Of a DNA stretch of 64,000 nucleotides, positions 29,924-42,592 are shown piece after piece; positions within the stretch are counted from its first letter, which is position 1, and each line of letters begins with the position of its first letter. The translations under genes were made by a program, and so were the position numbers. This stretch comes from Anadara kagoshimensis. Taxonomy: Eukaryota; Mollusca; Bivalvia; Arcoida; Arcidae. Under the pieces are notes generated by a model, which did not search any database, was not told the origin of the DNA, and saw only the letters and a program-made list of their open reading frames with translations. The stretch is taken from assembly GCA_021292105.1 (NCBI GenBank), contig CM037869.1, positions 50,709,851-50,773,850 of the forward strand. Reading direction: 5' to 3'.

Positions 29924-30780
29924 TTGTTTGCCTATATAACAACAAACAGCAGCTGTGTATCCTGATACAGACATTAAAACTCCATTGTTTTCATAACATA
30001 CAAATATTCCTTATTAAACCTGGAGCAGTCAAGTCAATGATGTTTGCCTATATATAAACGAATAACAGCTGTGTATCCTGATACAGACATTAAAACTCGA
30101 TTTTTTTCATCATATATGGATATTCCTTATTAAACCTCGAGAAATCAGGTCAATGTTGTTTGCCTATATATAAACGAATAACAGCTGTGTATCCTGATAC
30201 AGACATTAAAACTCGATTTTTTTCATCATATATGGATATTCCTTATTAAACCTCGAGAAATCAGGTCAATGTTGTTTGCCTATATATAAACGAATAACAG
30301 CTGTGTATCCTTATGCAGAAATTAAAACTCCATTGTTTTCATCACATATGGATATTCCTTGTGAAACCTCGAGAAGCCAGGTCAATGTTGTTTGCCTATA
30401 TATAAACGAATAACAGCTGTGTATCCTGTTGCAGAAATTTAAACTCCATTGTTTTCATCACAAATGGATATTTCTTGTGAAACCTCGAGAAGCCAGGTCA
30501 ATGTTGTTTGCCTATATATAAACAAATAACTGTGTATCCTCATGCAGAAATTAAAACTCCACTGTTTTCATCACAAATGGATATTACTTATGAAACCTCG
30601 AGCAGTCTTGCTAATGTTGTTTGCCTATATATAAACAAATAGCAGCTGTGTACCCTGATGCAGAAATTAAAACTCCATTGTTTTTATCACATATAGATAT
30701 TCCTTATTAAACCCCGAGCAGCCAGGTCAATGTTGTTTGCCTATATATAAGCAAATAACAGCTGTGGTTCCAGTTGCAAA
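29924..30780 (+). repeat. ~116-bp tandem repeat, 8 copies
   Basis: 'tgtttgcctatatataaacg' recurs at about 29924, 30041, 30156, 30272, 30387, 30504, 30617 and 30733. The unit continues 'aataacagctgtgtatcctg', 'attaaaactccattgttttc', 'tggatattccttattaaacc', 'tcgagaagccaggtcaatgt'. Two central units are almost identical. Non-coding. Confidence 0.85.
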
Positions 30781-31055
30781 AAAAATCCACTGTTTGCACA
30801 CTGGACACGATTTCAATATCTGTTTTGTATCCTTTACAAACGTGTTGTCATACATGACGGGTGCAATTAGTTCAACACAAGTTAGTCTCAGGGTAGCCTC
30901 ACTTCTTCCCTGTTCGAAATGCGTTTTTAACTTGATTTGGTAGTTGACAAAGTCCGTTTTTGTAGTTTAAGGTACCGGTCGTGATTTGTTCTTGTATGTT
31001 TATACCAGATAAGCTCTGGCCTTCTGTCAGAAACAAAAAAAGTTCTCAGCAACTA
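30781..31055. other. Non-coding flank of the coding-type satellite
   Basis: 30845-30910 has weak resemblance to the family R 3' UTR ('catgacgggtgcaattagtt'). This would be the 3' flank of any minus-strand gene in the array; no AATAAA close to the stop codon was seen. Confidence 0.35.
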
Positions 31056-32693
31056 CTATACACATCCACTTTCATCTTGCTGTTCTAAAGTCTGACCACT
31101 TTCATCTTGCTGGTCTATAGCGTGAACATTACCATCTTGCTGTTCTGTTGACTGATAACAACATTTTTGTTGTTCTAAAGTCCGTCCACTATCACCTTGC
31201 TGTTCTATAGTGTGAACATTACCATCTTGCTGTTCTATAGTGTGAACAATACCATCTTGCTGTTCTATAGTGTGAACAATACCATCTTGCTGTTCTATAG
31301 TGTGAACAATACCATCTTGCTGTTCTATAGTGTGAACAATACCATCTTGCTGTTCTATAGTGTGATTATTATCATTTTGTTGTTCTGTATTCTGAATACT
31401 ATCACCTCTCTGTTCTAAAGTCTGGCCATGACCATCTTGCTGTTCTATAGCGTGACCATGATCATTTTGCTGTTCTATATTCTGAATACTATCACCTGTC
31501 TGTTTTAAAGTCTGGTCATTACCGTCTTGCTGTTCTATAGCGTGACCATGATCATTTTGCTGTTCTGTATTCTGAATACTATCACCTGTCTGTTCTATAG
31601 TCTGGTCATTACCATCTTGCTGTTCTATAGTGTGACCATGATCATTTTGTTGTTCTGTATTCTGAATACTATCACCTGTCTGTTCTAAAGTCTGGCCACT
31701 ACCATCTTGCTGTTCTATAGCGTGACCATGATCATTTTGTTGTTCTGTATTCTGAATACTATCACTTCTCTGTTCTAAAGTCTGGCCACTACCATCTTGC
31801 TGTTCTATAGTGTGACCATGATCATTTTCTTCTTCTGTATTCTGAATACTATCACCTGTCTGTTCTAAAGTCTGGTCACTACCATCTTGCTGTTCTATGG
31901 TGTGACCATGATCATTTTGCTGTTCTGTATTCTGAATACTATCACCTGTCTGTTCTAAAGTTTGGCCACTACCATCTTGCTGTTCTATAGCGTAACCATG
32001 ATCATTTTGTTGTTCTGTATTCTGAATACTTTCACCTGTCTGTTCTAAAGTCTGGCCACTACCATCTTGCTGTTCTATAGTGTGACCATGATCATTTTGT
32101 TGTTCTGTATTCTGAACACTATCACTTCTCTGTTCTAAAGTCTGGCCACTACCATCTTGCTGTTCTATAGCGTGATCATGATAATTTTGCTGTTCTATAT
32201 TCTGAATACTATTACCTGTCTGTTTTAAAGTCTGATCATTACCGTCTTGCTGTTCTAAAGCGTGACCATGATCATTTTGCTGTTCTGTATTCTGAATACT
32301 ATCACCTGTCTGTTCTATAGTCTGGTCATTACCATCTTGCTGTTCTATAGTGTGACCATGATCATTTTGTTTTTCTGTATTCTGAATACTATCACCTGTC
32401 TGTTTTAAAGTCTGGCCACTACCATCTTGCTGTTCTATAGCGTGATCATGATCATTTTGCTGTTCTATATTCTGAATACTATCACATGTCTGTTTTAAAG
32501 TCTGGTCATTACCGTCTTGCTGTTCTATAGCGTGACCATGATCATTTTGCTGTTCTGTATTCTGAATACTATCACCTGTCTGTTCTATAGTCTGGTCATT
32601 ACCATCTTGCTGTTCTATAGTGTGACCATGATCATTTTGTTGTTCTGTATTCTGAATACTTTCACCTGTCTGTTCTAAAGTCTGGACTACCAT
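31056..32693 (-). CDS. Decapeptide-repeat protein, C-terminal 545 codons open
   Basis: The minus-strand frame ends at a TAG (31056-31058) and stays open for 545 codons. It is composed of 10-residue units: EQQNDHGHTI, EQQDGNDQTI and EQTGDSIQNT type, repeated as a 30-residue block. The C-terminal end departs from the pattern (QQKCCYQS, DESGQTL, ESGCV) with five consecutive EQQDGIVHTI units before it. The composition is extremely rich in Q, D, N, E, H and poor in aromatics, with one I/L per unit. No signal peptide, membrane segment or known domain is seen. The ATG at 32693 appears only because of a 2-base deletion, so the true start lies upstream. Family not recognised. It could be a real extracellular or structural repeat protein, or a satellite that happens to be open. 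Confidence 0.45.
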   Translation of the reverse strand: MVVQTLEQTGESIQNTEQQNDHGHTIEQQDGNDQTIEQTGDSIQNTEQQNDHGHAIEQQDGNDQTLKQTCDSIQNIEQQNDHDHAIEQQDGSGQTLKQTGDSIQNTEKQNDHGHTIEQQDGNDQTIEQTGDSIQNTEQQNDHGHALEQQDGNDQTLKQTGNSIQNIEQQNYHDHAIEQQDGSGQTLEQRSDSVQNTEQQNDHGHTIEQQDGSGQTLEQTGESIQNTEQQNDHGYAIEQQDGSGQTLEQTGDSIQNTEQQNDHGHTIEQQDGSDQTLEQTGDSIQNTEEENDHGHTIEQQDGSGQTLEQRSDSIQNTEQQNDHGHAIEQQDGSGQTLEQTGDSIQNTEQQNDHGHTIEQQDGNDQTIEQTGDSIQNTEQQNDHGHAIEQQDGNDQTLKQTGDSIQNIEQQNDHGHAIEQQDGHGQTLEQRGDSIQNTEQQNDNNHTIEQQDGIVHTIEQQDGIVHTIEQQDGIVHTIEQQDGIVHTIEQQDGNVHTIEQQGDSGRTLEQQKCCYQSTEQQDGNVHAIDQQDESGQTLEQQDESGCV

Positions 32694-35600
32694 CTTGCTG
32701 TTCTATAGTGTGACCATGATCATTTTGTTGTTCTGTATTCTGAATACTATCACTTCTCTGTTCTAAAGTCTGGCCACTACCATCTTGCTGTTCTATAGCG
32801 TGATCATGATCATTTTGCTGTTCTATATTCTGAATACTATCATCTGTCTGTTCTAAAGTCTTATCATTACCATCTTGCTGTTCTATAGTGTGACCATGAT
32901 CATTTTGCTGTTCTGTATTCATCTTCTATCACCTGTCTGTTCTATAGTCTGGTTACTACCATCTTGCTGTTCTATAATGTGACCATGATCATTTTGCTGT
33001 TCTATATTCTGAATACTATCATCTGTCTGTTCTAAAGTCTTGTCATTACCATCTTGCTGTTCTATAGTGTGACCATGATCATTTTGTTGTTCTGTATTCT
33101 GAATACTATCACCTGTCTGTTCTATAGTCTGGTTACTACCATCTTGCTGTTCTATAGTGTGACCATGATCATGTTGCTGTTCTGTATTTTGAATACTATC
33201 ACCTGTCTGTTCTATAGTCTGGTCATTACCATCTTGCTGTTCTATAGTGTGACCATGATCATGTTGCTGTTCTGTATTCTGAATACTATCACCTGTCTGT
33301 TCTATAGTCTGGTTACTACCATCTTGCTGTTCTATAGTGTGACCATGATCATGTTGCTGTTCTGTATTCTGAAAACTATCACCTGTCTGTTCTATAGTCT
33401 GGTTACTACCATCTTGCTGTTCTATAGTGTGACGACCATGATCATGTTGCTGTTCTGTATTCTGAATACTATCACCTGTCTGTTCTATAGTCTGGTCATT
33501 ACCATCTTGCTGTTCTATAGTGTGACCATGATCATTTTGCTGTTCTGTATTCTGAATACTATCACCTGTCTGTTCTAAAGTCTGGCCACTACCATCTTGC
33601 TGTTCTATAGTGTGACAATGATAATATTGCTGTTCTGTATTCTGAATACTATCACTTGGCTGTTCTAAAGTCTGGTCATTACCATCTTGCTGTTCTATAG
33701 TGTGACCATGATCATTTTGTTGTTCTGTATTCTGAATACTATCACTTGGCTTTCCAAAGTCTGGTCATTACCATCTTGCTGTTCTATAGTGTGACCATGA
33801 TCATTTTGTTGTTCTGTATTCTGAATACTATCACTTGGCTGTTCTAAAGTCTGGTCATTACCCTCATGCTGTTCTATAGTGTGACCATGATCATTTTGCT
33901 GTTCTGTATTCTGAATACTATCACTTGGCTGTTCTAAAGTCTGGTCATTACCATCTTGCTGTTCTATAGCGTGAACATTATCATTTTGCTGTTCTGTATT
34001 CTGAATACTATCACTTGGCTGTTCTAAAGTCTGGTCATTACCATCTTGCTGTTCTATAGCGTGACCATTATCATTTTGCTGTTCTATATTCTGAATACTA
34101 TTACCTGTCTGTTCTAAAGTCTGGCCACTACCATCTTGCTATTCTATAGTGTGACCATGATCATTTTGCTGTTCTATTTTCTGAATACTATCATCTGTCT
34201 GTTCTAAAGTCTTGTCATTACCGTCTTGCTGTTCTATAGTGTGACCATGATCATTTTGCTGTTCTACATTCTGAAAAACTATCACCTGTCTGTTCTAAAG
34301 TCTTGTCATTACCATCTTGCTGTTCTATAGTGTGACCATGATCATTTTGCTGTTCTATATTCTGAATACTATCATCTGTCTGTTCTAAAGTCTTGTCATT
34401 ACCATCTTGCTATTCTATAGTGTGACCATGATCATTTTGCTGTTCTGTATTTTGAATACTATCATCTGTCTGTTCTAAAGTCTTGTCATTACCATCTTGC
34501 TGTTCTATAGTGTGACCATGATCATTTTGTTGTTCTGTATTCTGAATACTATCACCTGTCTGTTCTATAGTCTGGTTACTACCATCTTGCTGTTCTATAG
34601 TGTGACCATGATCATGTTGCTGTTCTGTATTTTGAATACTATCACCTGTCTGTTCTATAGTCTGGTCATTACCATCTTGCTGTTCTATAGTGTGACCATG
34701 ATCATGTTGCTGTTATGTATTTTGAATACTATCACCTGTCTGTTCTATAGTCTGGTCATTACCATCTTGCTGTTCTATAGTGTGACCATGATCATGTTGC
34801 TGTTCTGTATTCTGAATACTATCACCTGTCTGTTCTATAGTCTGGTCATTACCATCTTGCTGTTCTATAGTGTGACCGTGATCATTTTGTTAATCTGTAT
34901 TCTGAATACTATCACCTGTCTGTTCTATAGTCTGGTTACTACCATCTTGCTGTTCTATAGTGTGACCATGATCATGTTGCTGTTCTGTATTCTGAAACTA
35001 TCACCTGTCTGTTCTATAGTCTGGTTACTACCATCTTGCTGTTCTATAGTGTGACGACCATGATCATGTTGCTGTTCTGTATTCTGAATACTATCACCTG
35101 TCTGTTCTATAGTCTGGTCATTACCATCTTGCTGTTCTATAGTGTGACCATGATCATTTGCTGTTCTGTATTCTGAATACTATCACCTGTCTGTTCTAAA
35201 GTCTGGCCACTACCATCTTGCTGTTCTATAGTGTGACAATGATAATTTTGCTGTTCTGTATTCTGAATACTATCACTTGGCTGTTCTAAAGTCTGGTCAT
35301 TACCATCTTGCTGTTCTATAGTGTGACCATGATCATTTTGTTGTTCTGTATTCTGAATACTATCACTTGGCTGTTCCAAAGTCTGGTCATTACCATCTTG
35401 CTGTTCTATAGTGTGACCATGATCATTTTGTTGTTCTGTATTCTGAATACTATCACTTGGCTGTTCTAAAGTCTGGTCATTACCATCATGCTGTTCTATA
35501 GTGTGACCATGATCATTTTGCTGTTCTGTATTCTGAATACTATCACCTGTCTGTTCTAAAGTCTGGCCACTACCATCTTGCTGTTCTATAGCGTGATCAT

Positions 35601-38600
35601 GATCATTTTGCTGTTCTATATTCTGAATACTATTACCTGTCTGTTCTAAAGTCTGGCCACTACCATCTTGCTATTCTATAGTGTGACCATGATCATGTTG
35701 CTGTTCTGTATTCTGAATACTATCACCTGTCTGTTCTATAGACTGGTCATTACCATCTTGCTGTTCTATAGTGTGACCATGATCATTTTGTTAATCTGTA
35801 TTCTGAATACTATCACCTGTCTGTTCTATAGTCTGGTTACTACCATCTTGCTGTTCTATAGTGTGACCATGATCATGTTGCTGTTCTGTATTCTGAATAC
35901 TATCACCTGACTGTTCTATAGTCTGGTTACTACCATCTTGCTGTTCTATAGTGTGACCATTATCATTTTGTTCTTCTGTATTCTGAAAACTATCACATGT
36001 CTGTTCTATAGTCTGGCCATTACCATCTTGCTGTTCTATAGTGTGACCATGATCATTTTGCTGTTCTGTATTCTGAATACTATCACTTGGCTGTTCTAAA
36101 GTCTGGTCATTACCATCTTGCTGTTCTAAAGTCTGACCATGATCATTTTGCTGTTCTGTATTCTGAATACTATCACTTGGCTGTTCTATAGTCTGGCCAT
36201 TACCATCTTGCTGTTCTAAAGTGTGACCATGATCATTTTGCTGTTCTGTATTCTGAATACTATCACATGTCTGTTCTATAGTCTGGCCATTACCATCTTG
36301 CTGTTCTAAAGTGTGACCATGATCATTTTGCTGTTCTGTATTCTGAATACTATCACATGTCTGTTCTATAGTCTGGCCATTACCATCTTGCTGTTCTAAA
36401 GTGTGACCATGATCATTTTGCTGTTCTGTATTCTGAATACTATCACTTGGCTGTTCTATAGTCTGGCCATTACCATCTTGCTGTTCTAAAGTGTGACCAT
36501 GATCATTTTGCTGTTCTGTATTCTGAATACTATCACATGTCTGTTCTATAGTCTGGCCATTACCATCTTGCTGTTCTAAAGTGTGACCATGATCATTTTG
36601 CTGTTCTGTATTCTGAATACTATCACTTGGCTGTTCTAAAGTCTGGTCATTACCATCTTGCTGTTCTATAGTGTGACCATTATCATTTTGCTGTTCTGTA
36701 TTCTGAATACTATCACCTGTCTGTTCTATAGTCTGTCCACCATCATCTTGCTGTTCTATAGTGTGACCATTATCATTTTGCTGTTCTGTATTCTGAATAC
36801 TATCACCTGTCTGTTCTTTAGTTTGGTCATTACCGTCTTGGTGTTCTATAGCGTGACCATGATCATTTTGTTCTTCTGTATTCTGAATACTATCACCTGT
36901 CTGTTCTATAGTCTGTCCACCACCATCTTGCTGTTGTATAGTGTGACCATTATCATTTTGCTGTTCTGTATTCTGAATACTATCACCTGTCTGTTCTATA
37001 GTCTGGTCACTACCGTCTTGCTGTTCTATAGCGTGACCATGATCATTTTGCTGTTCTGTATTCTGAATACTATCACCTGTCTGTTCTATAGTCTGGTCAT
37101 TACCGTCTTGCTGTTCTATAGTGTGACCATGATCATGTTACTGTTCTGTATTCTGAATACTATTACCTGTCTGTTCTAAAGTCTGGTCATTACCGTCTTG
37201 CTGTTCTAAAGCGTGACCATGATCATTTTGCTGTTCTGTATTCTGAATACTATCACCTGTCTGTTCTTTAGTCTGGTCACTACCATCTTGCTGTTCTATA
37301 GTGTGACCATTATCATTTTGCTGTTCTGTATTCTGAATACTATCACCTGTCTGTTCTATAGTCTGGTCACTACCATCTTGCTGTTCTATAGCGTGACCAT
37401 GATCATTTTGCTGTTCTGTATTCTGAATACTATCACCTGTCTGTTCTATAGTCTGGTCATTACCGTCTTGGTGTTCTATAGCGTGACCATGATCATTTTG
37501 CTGTTCTGTATTCTGAATACTATCACCTGTCTGTTCTATAGTCTGGTCACTACCATCTTGCTGTTCTATGGTGTGACCATGATCGTTTTGCTGTTCTGTA
37601 TTCTGAATGCTATCACCTGTCTGTTCTATAATCTGGTCACTACCATCTTGCTGTTCTATGGTGTGACCATGATCGTTTTGCTGTTCTGTATTCTGAATGC
37701 TATCACCTGTCTGTTCTATAATCTGGTCACTACCATCTTGCTGTTCTATGGTGTGACCATGATCGTTTTGCTGTTCTGTATTCTGAATGCTATTACCTGT
37801 CTGTTCTAAAGTCTGGTCATTACCGTCTTGCTGTTCTATAGCGTGACCATGATCATTTTGCTGTTCTGTATTCTGAATACTATCACCTGTCTGTTCTATA
37901 GTCTGGTCACTACCATCTTGCTGTTCTATAGTGTGACCATTATCATTTTGCTGTTCTGTATTCTGAATACTATCACCTGTCTGTTCTATAGTCTGGTCAC
38001 TACCATCTTGCTGTTCTATAGCGTGACCATGATCATTTTGCTGTTCTGTATTCTGAATACTATCACCTGTCTGTTCTAAAGTCTGGTCATTACCGTCTTG
38101 CTGTTCTATAGCGTGACCATGATCATTTTGCTGTTCTGTATTCTGAATGCTATCACCTGTCTGTTCTATAGTCTGGTCACTACCATCTTGCTGTTCTTCA
38201 GCGTGACCATGATCATTTTGTTCTTCTGTATTCTGAATACTATCACCTGTCTGTTCTATAGTCTGGTCATTACCGTCTTGGTGTTCTATAGCGTGGCCAT
38301 GATCATTTTGCTGTTCTGTATTCTGAATACTATCACCTGTCTGTTCTATAGTCTGGTCACTACCATCTTGCTGTTCTATGGTGTGACCATGATCGTTTTG
38401 CTGTTCTGTATTCTGAATGCTATCACCTGTCTGTTCTATAATCTGGTCACTACCATCTTGCTGTTCTATGGTGTGACCATGATCGTTTTGCTGTTCTGTA
38501 TTCTGAATGCTATCACCTGTCTGTTCTATAATCTGGTCACTACCATCTTGCTGTTCTATGGTGTGACCATGATCGTTTTGCTGTTCTGTATTCTGAATGC

Positions 38601-38830
38601 TATCACCTGTCTGTTCTATAATCTGGTCATTACCATCTTGCTGTTCTATGGTGTGACCATTATCATTTTGCTGTTCTGTATTCTGAATACTATCACTTGT
38701 CTGTTCTAAAGTCTGGTCACTAGCATCTTGCTATTCTATGGTGTGACCATTATCATTATGATGTTCTATAGCCTGAATACTATCACCTCTCGGTTCTAAA
38801 GTCCCCCCACTATCATTTTGCTGTTATAGA
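31056..38830 (-). repeat. 7.7-kb satellite: 30-bp units in 90-bp higher-order repeat
   Basis: About 255 units of 30 bp, arranged as three distinguishable types in a ~90-bp block repeated about 85 times. On the plus strand each starts 'tgttct' and the types end in 'atcattttgc', 'atcacctgtc' and 'accatcttgc'. The minus-strand frame is kept for long stretches (for example about 35790-37138 and 37140-38730). It is broken by indels near 32690, 32920, 33752, 34273, 34995 and 35157 and by stops near 34140, 34410, 34714, 34891, 35671, 35791, 37139 and 38731. Two 3-base insertions (33433, 35055) keep frame. The common a/t variant in 'ttctatag'/'ttctaaag' is I-to-L on the minus strand but makes a stop in the plus-strand frame, so minus is the better coding strand. 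Confidence 0.9.
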
Positions 38831-39049
38831 CGGGAAATAAACTATCATATTGTTGTTTTATATTCTGACAACTATAATCTTGTTGTTCTAAAGTCTGACC
38901 ACTTTATTTCATTTTGATATAATGACCTAGCTTTGCATTTTTGGCATTATATTTTAAAAATGCGTTCATATTGTAGCGATTTAAGTTTGCATTTTACATG
39001 TGTAAAGTTTACATTTAGCGCGAAATACACTTTCCTAACCCAAGTTTGG
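38831..39049. other. Decayed edge of the satellite and flank
   Basis: 'ttgctgttatagacgggaaa' and 'ttgttgttctaaagtctgac' are worn 30-bp units up to about 38905. No ATG-led leader or signal peptide was found on the minus strand upstream of the array. Confidence 0.5.
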
Positions 39050-39211
39050 GGTTCTCTGTGAGTAAAGCTAACTAAACAGGGGGAGCTTACAGTTCCAGGT
39101 GCACTTGACCTCATTTTACTGATGGCAGTTCGCGTGTTTGCATGATTTGTCAGTTCCAAATTATTTTGCTTTGCTTTGGGATTATGGATTAACTAGTATG
39201 TTTGTTTTCGA
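39050..39211 (+). mobile_element. Family R 3' UTR fragment (diverged)
   Basis: 'gctaactaaacagggggagc', 'ccaggtgcacttgacctcat' and 'actagtatgtttgttttcga' match the UTR in order. Confidence 0.65.
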
Positions 39212-39239
39212 TTTATTTTCTTAATTAATACATGTCACT

Positions 39240-39299
39240 ATTACGAACAAATACTTTGAAGAAGTAAAAGAAAATTCATGGGATAAGGACCCCCGCCAG

Positions 39300-39336
<37 letters not shown>

Positions 39337-39785
39337 TTGAACTGATGTTCAAACGGCGACAACTCTCCAAGGAAAATAAGCAAATATTAATGATATGCAC
39401 ATCTCCTGGAATTAGGATCCCCCGTCAGCAGGTTTTTTTGTGTGTGTGTGTGATTTGAACTGATGTTCAAACAGCAATAACTCCCAGGAAAATAGCAAAT
39501 CAACTCAGATCAATGATATGCACATCTCCTGAAATTAGGACCCCCCTTCAGCAGGTTTTTGTGTGTGTTTGATTTGAACTGATGTTCAAACAGCAATAAC
39601 TCCCAGGAAAATAAGCAAATCAACTCAGATCAATGATATGCACATCTCCTGATATTAGGATCCCCCGACAGCAGGTTTTTTTGTGATTTGCACAAGGGTG
39701 TAAAACGGCAAAAACTCCAGAAAATAAGCAACTTAGACTATTGATATGCACATATCCTGAAATAAGAATCCCCAGTCCGCAGTTT

Positions 39786-39825
<40 letters not shown>

Positions 39826-39860
39826 ATATGGACTTGTGGTCAACGGCAAGAATTTACCTG
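39240..39860 (+). repeat. ~120-bp tandem repeat with long T runs
   Basis: Five units with 'tttgaactgatgttcaaaca', 'gcaataactcccaggaaaat', 'aatgatatgcacatctcctg' and 'ggatcccc.tcagcaggttt', each followed by a T-run or a (TG)n tract. T-runs at about 39306-39334 and 39786-39824 are long enough that their length in the assembly is uncertain. Confidence 0.8.
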
Positions 39861-39985
39861 GACAAAAAGTATTTGAAAAAAACAATTTGAAGACATTTTT
39901 CAATGTTTTTTAAAAAATATAAGGCAAAAAATGCGTAACCCATTTTCCAACTAAATTTAACGAACTGAATAAATTATAAATTTAA

Positions 39986-40520
39986 TGCCGAATATGGCTT
40001 CACATTTTGGCTCCAGTCATGTGTTTTAGAGAATTTTATAATAATGATTTTAGATTTTTTAGTAAAAGGGCCACAAATCCAAGAAAGATGCGCAAACGCA
40101 TTCCGAAGAATAATATGCACATTGCCTATCAATTTTGATGCTTTGCATCAATTTTTGTGAAATTTTGAGAATTAGCCCAAACAAGAATTTTGTCTTGACA
40201 TTAACTGATGAAGCCAGTTTTGAATTTTGTCAAAATTTCACGGAAACAAAAACGTTACCAATTTTTTTAGCAAATTTCACAAAATCGATAAATTGATGGT
40301 TTAAGACAACTGAGAAGCTAAATATCACATCAGGTTTCGGCTCAAGTCATGCGTTTTAGATAGCTTAACTGTGTTATTTTTTCAGTCAACGGGCCATAAC
40401 TTTCAGGAAAATGGACTAATCAACGACATTTGATGACGATGCTTATGCCGATGCTTTGCCCCAAGTGTAGTTTTGAAGAATTAACGCAAACAAGAAATTC
40501 GGTCGACAAAAAAAAAAAAA
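39986..40520 (+). repeat. Two diverged ~330-bp direct copies
   Basis: 'ggctccagtcatgtgtttta' / 'ggctcaagtcatgcgtttta', then 'gggcca.aa.t..aggaaa.atg', then a 'gatgctttgc' block and 'ttagc.caaacaagaa.tt'. They resemble the 120-bp array just upstream. Non-coding. Confidence 0.6.
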
Positions 40521-41889
40521 AACCAAAACAAAAAAAACTCGAATTTAAAAAAATGTCCCCCATTTTCTTCGATAGGCAGGGAATGAATATTAGCTTTTGT
40601 TATGCAGCTTCTGTACATAAGCTTCTATATGTTATGTTATGTTTAAACCCGACAAAATTTAGCTTCTTCTAGTGTTGTTTATTTTACCACTATTTGCACG
40701 AAAATGTTGTGTTTATTGTAATTGATACCTTTGACACAAAAATATTACATGTATGAGGGATACATTGTCTCATATATTTTCATTACAAAGCCTAACCATC
40801 TTTACCGCTTATTTTTTTCACAAGAACAAATAGGCATTCTAGTCATATATACCGATTAGAGATTGCAATATAGATTGGTATACGCTATTTATCCTATTAG
40901 TTCGGATTTAACTTCAGCAGACAATTCTTTTATCTCCATCTAATAATGTTAGCTCTTTATGTCGGGAGTGTAGCTCATATTTCCTATATTTTTCATTAAG
41001 GTGGCAAGCTTTTAGGTCGGCCATAAAGCTAAGGTTTTTATATTTTATTAGAGTAATCTGATGAATATTAGCTTTTTATGATGGGGATAAAGCTTTGTTT
41101 TGTGTAACCTAAGGAATGTTTCATACTTATAACAAGATATTAAATAAACCCTTCTGAAATATGAGCTTTACTCTAACGTGCCAGGAATAATAACGGTCTA
41201 TTCCCTTATGAGAACTATTGTTTTAGGGGCAAATTTGCTTAAGGTGAAGTTCACCATAATAAATTAATTTTTTTATAGAAATATGTCGGTGAATGCTGTT
41301 ACATTTAAGTGCATAGAAAGAAGAAAAATTCTCGGTTAAAATAATCATTGGTTGAAGCACAAAAAGGGTGTCATAGGCTTAGTAAATTACGGTTGTTTAC
41401 TTTTTTGTCATTAAACAATTTTTTTGGAAATGATGGCAACTATCGCAGGGAAAACAATATGTAAACTAGGTGGTATCGTTTGGGGGGCACGGGGCACACT
41501 GACAATTTTTTGTTTGAGGAGAAAGGCTATATAGAGCAGTCCTTATCCCATGTTATAGTGTGGTAAAGAGGCTGCGATATCAATCAGTGGGAAATTGGGG
41601 GACTTCAAATTTTTATTGTCAGTTTCACTCAAAGGATTTAAAAAAGTATTCTTCTAGGGTACTTTTTGACATATACATCTACTATTTTATCCAGGTCAAG
41701 GGGTATATTTTTGTGAACAAATAAGAGTACTTAGGCATTGAACTTGTCCTCTCCCATGGATACCCGAAGAAACTTTTAGGGGGGCTCAGGCCGGGTGTGC
41801 CCCCGTCTGGATCCGCGCCTGTACACACAGTTTCTTCAAACATGCATATGAAAATTGAGTACATGAGTATATAAAAAATTACAACGTTT
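40521..41889. other. No gene recognised
   Basis: AT-rich. A short GC-rich piece at 41775-41825 ('gggctcaggccgggtgtgcc' … 'ctggatccgcgcctgt') is of a type often seen at ends of invertebrate repeats. Nothing else was recognised. Confidence 0.45.
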
Positions 41890-42063
41890 CTTTTCAATGC
41901 GTATGGAGATACTAGGCAGCTGTATCTAGTAAAAAGGAAGAGGCTTACTCTTTTGAAGCCCCTGGTTGAAATTCAGGTGTTTAATTTAATTGTCAGTTGC
42001 ACAGTTTTCACTTTGTTTGTGAGATAGTAATCTATACAGAGGTCGTTATGCTTGTTTTTGAGT
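41890..42063 (+). mobile_element. Family R 3' UTR fragment, strongly decayed
   Basis: 'tgtatctagtaaaaaggaag' + 'aggcttactcttttgaagcc', 'gtttaatttaattgtcagtt' and 'gcttgtttttgagtgt' follow UTR order with many substitutions. Confidence 0.4.
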
Positions 42064-42592
42064 GTCTGTGTCTTGAACAATTGTAACAATATACATGCCG
42101 TTATGGAAATTTCAATAGTAAGAAAGTTATAGATGGTCACTTTTCAAATATTATGAAGTGGTGTTATCTACTGATGCATTGATTACTATACATTAAAGGC
42201 AGTTATGTTCTAATTCGTTCCACTCAAACGAACATAAATTATTTATAAATAAAACTATAACTCGATATAGGATGTGAAGCGCTCTGTGAGTGCAGTTAAA
42301 TCTTTAATATACTAGTATATATTATACAATTAAAACGAATCATTCGCCCTTATCCCAAGATATCTACAAAATACAAAAATAATATATTAGTATCATTTAA
42401 ACGTAAATATAAGCTGAACCGAATAAACCTTACAGGGAGGGTGGGTGGGTATACAACTGAAAAACACGTCTACTGCGTTAGAGACAGAGCCTTCGAATGA
42501 CTATATGTATTACATTCACGGGATCACCCGTGCGGAACTTTTTAAGTTACTATAAATAACAGAAGAAGTTTATAAATAAATAAACGACGAGT

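Noticed and set aside
33054-38709. Long plus-strand frames in the satellite reading LLFYSVT…LFCILNTITCLFYS
   Set aside because: They are the antisense of the decapeptide repeat. The plus frame is broken at every common 'ttctaaag' unit, starts at CTG rather than ATG, and encodes an implausible uninterrupted hydrophobic string.
31056-38830. CRISPR array
   Set aside because: The repeat has no unique spacers; all of the 30-bp units are related to one another, and the genome is eukaryotic.
40200-40230. Another CTGATGA that might be a hammerhead
   Set aside because: There is no following stem II hairpin, no GAAA in position and no pairing stem I; chance match.
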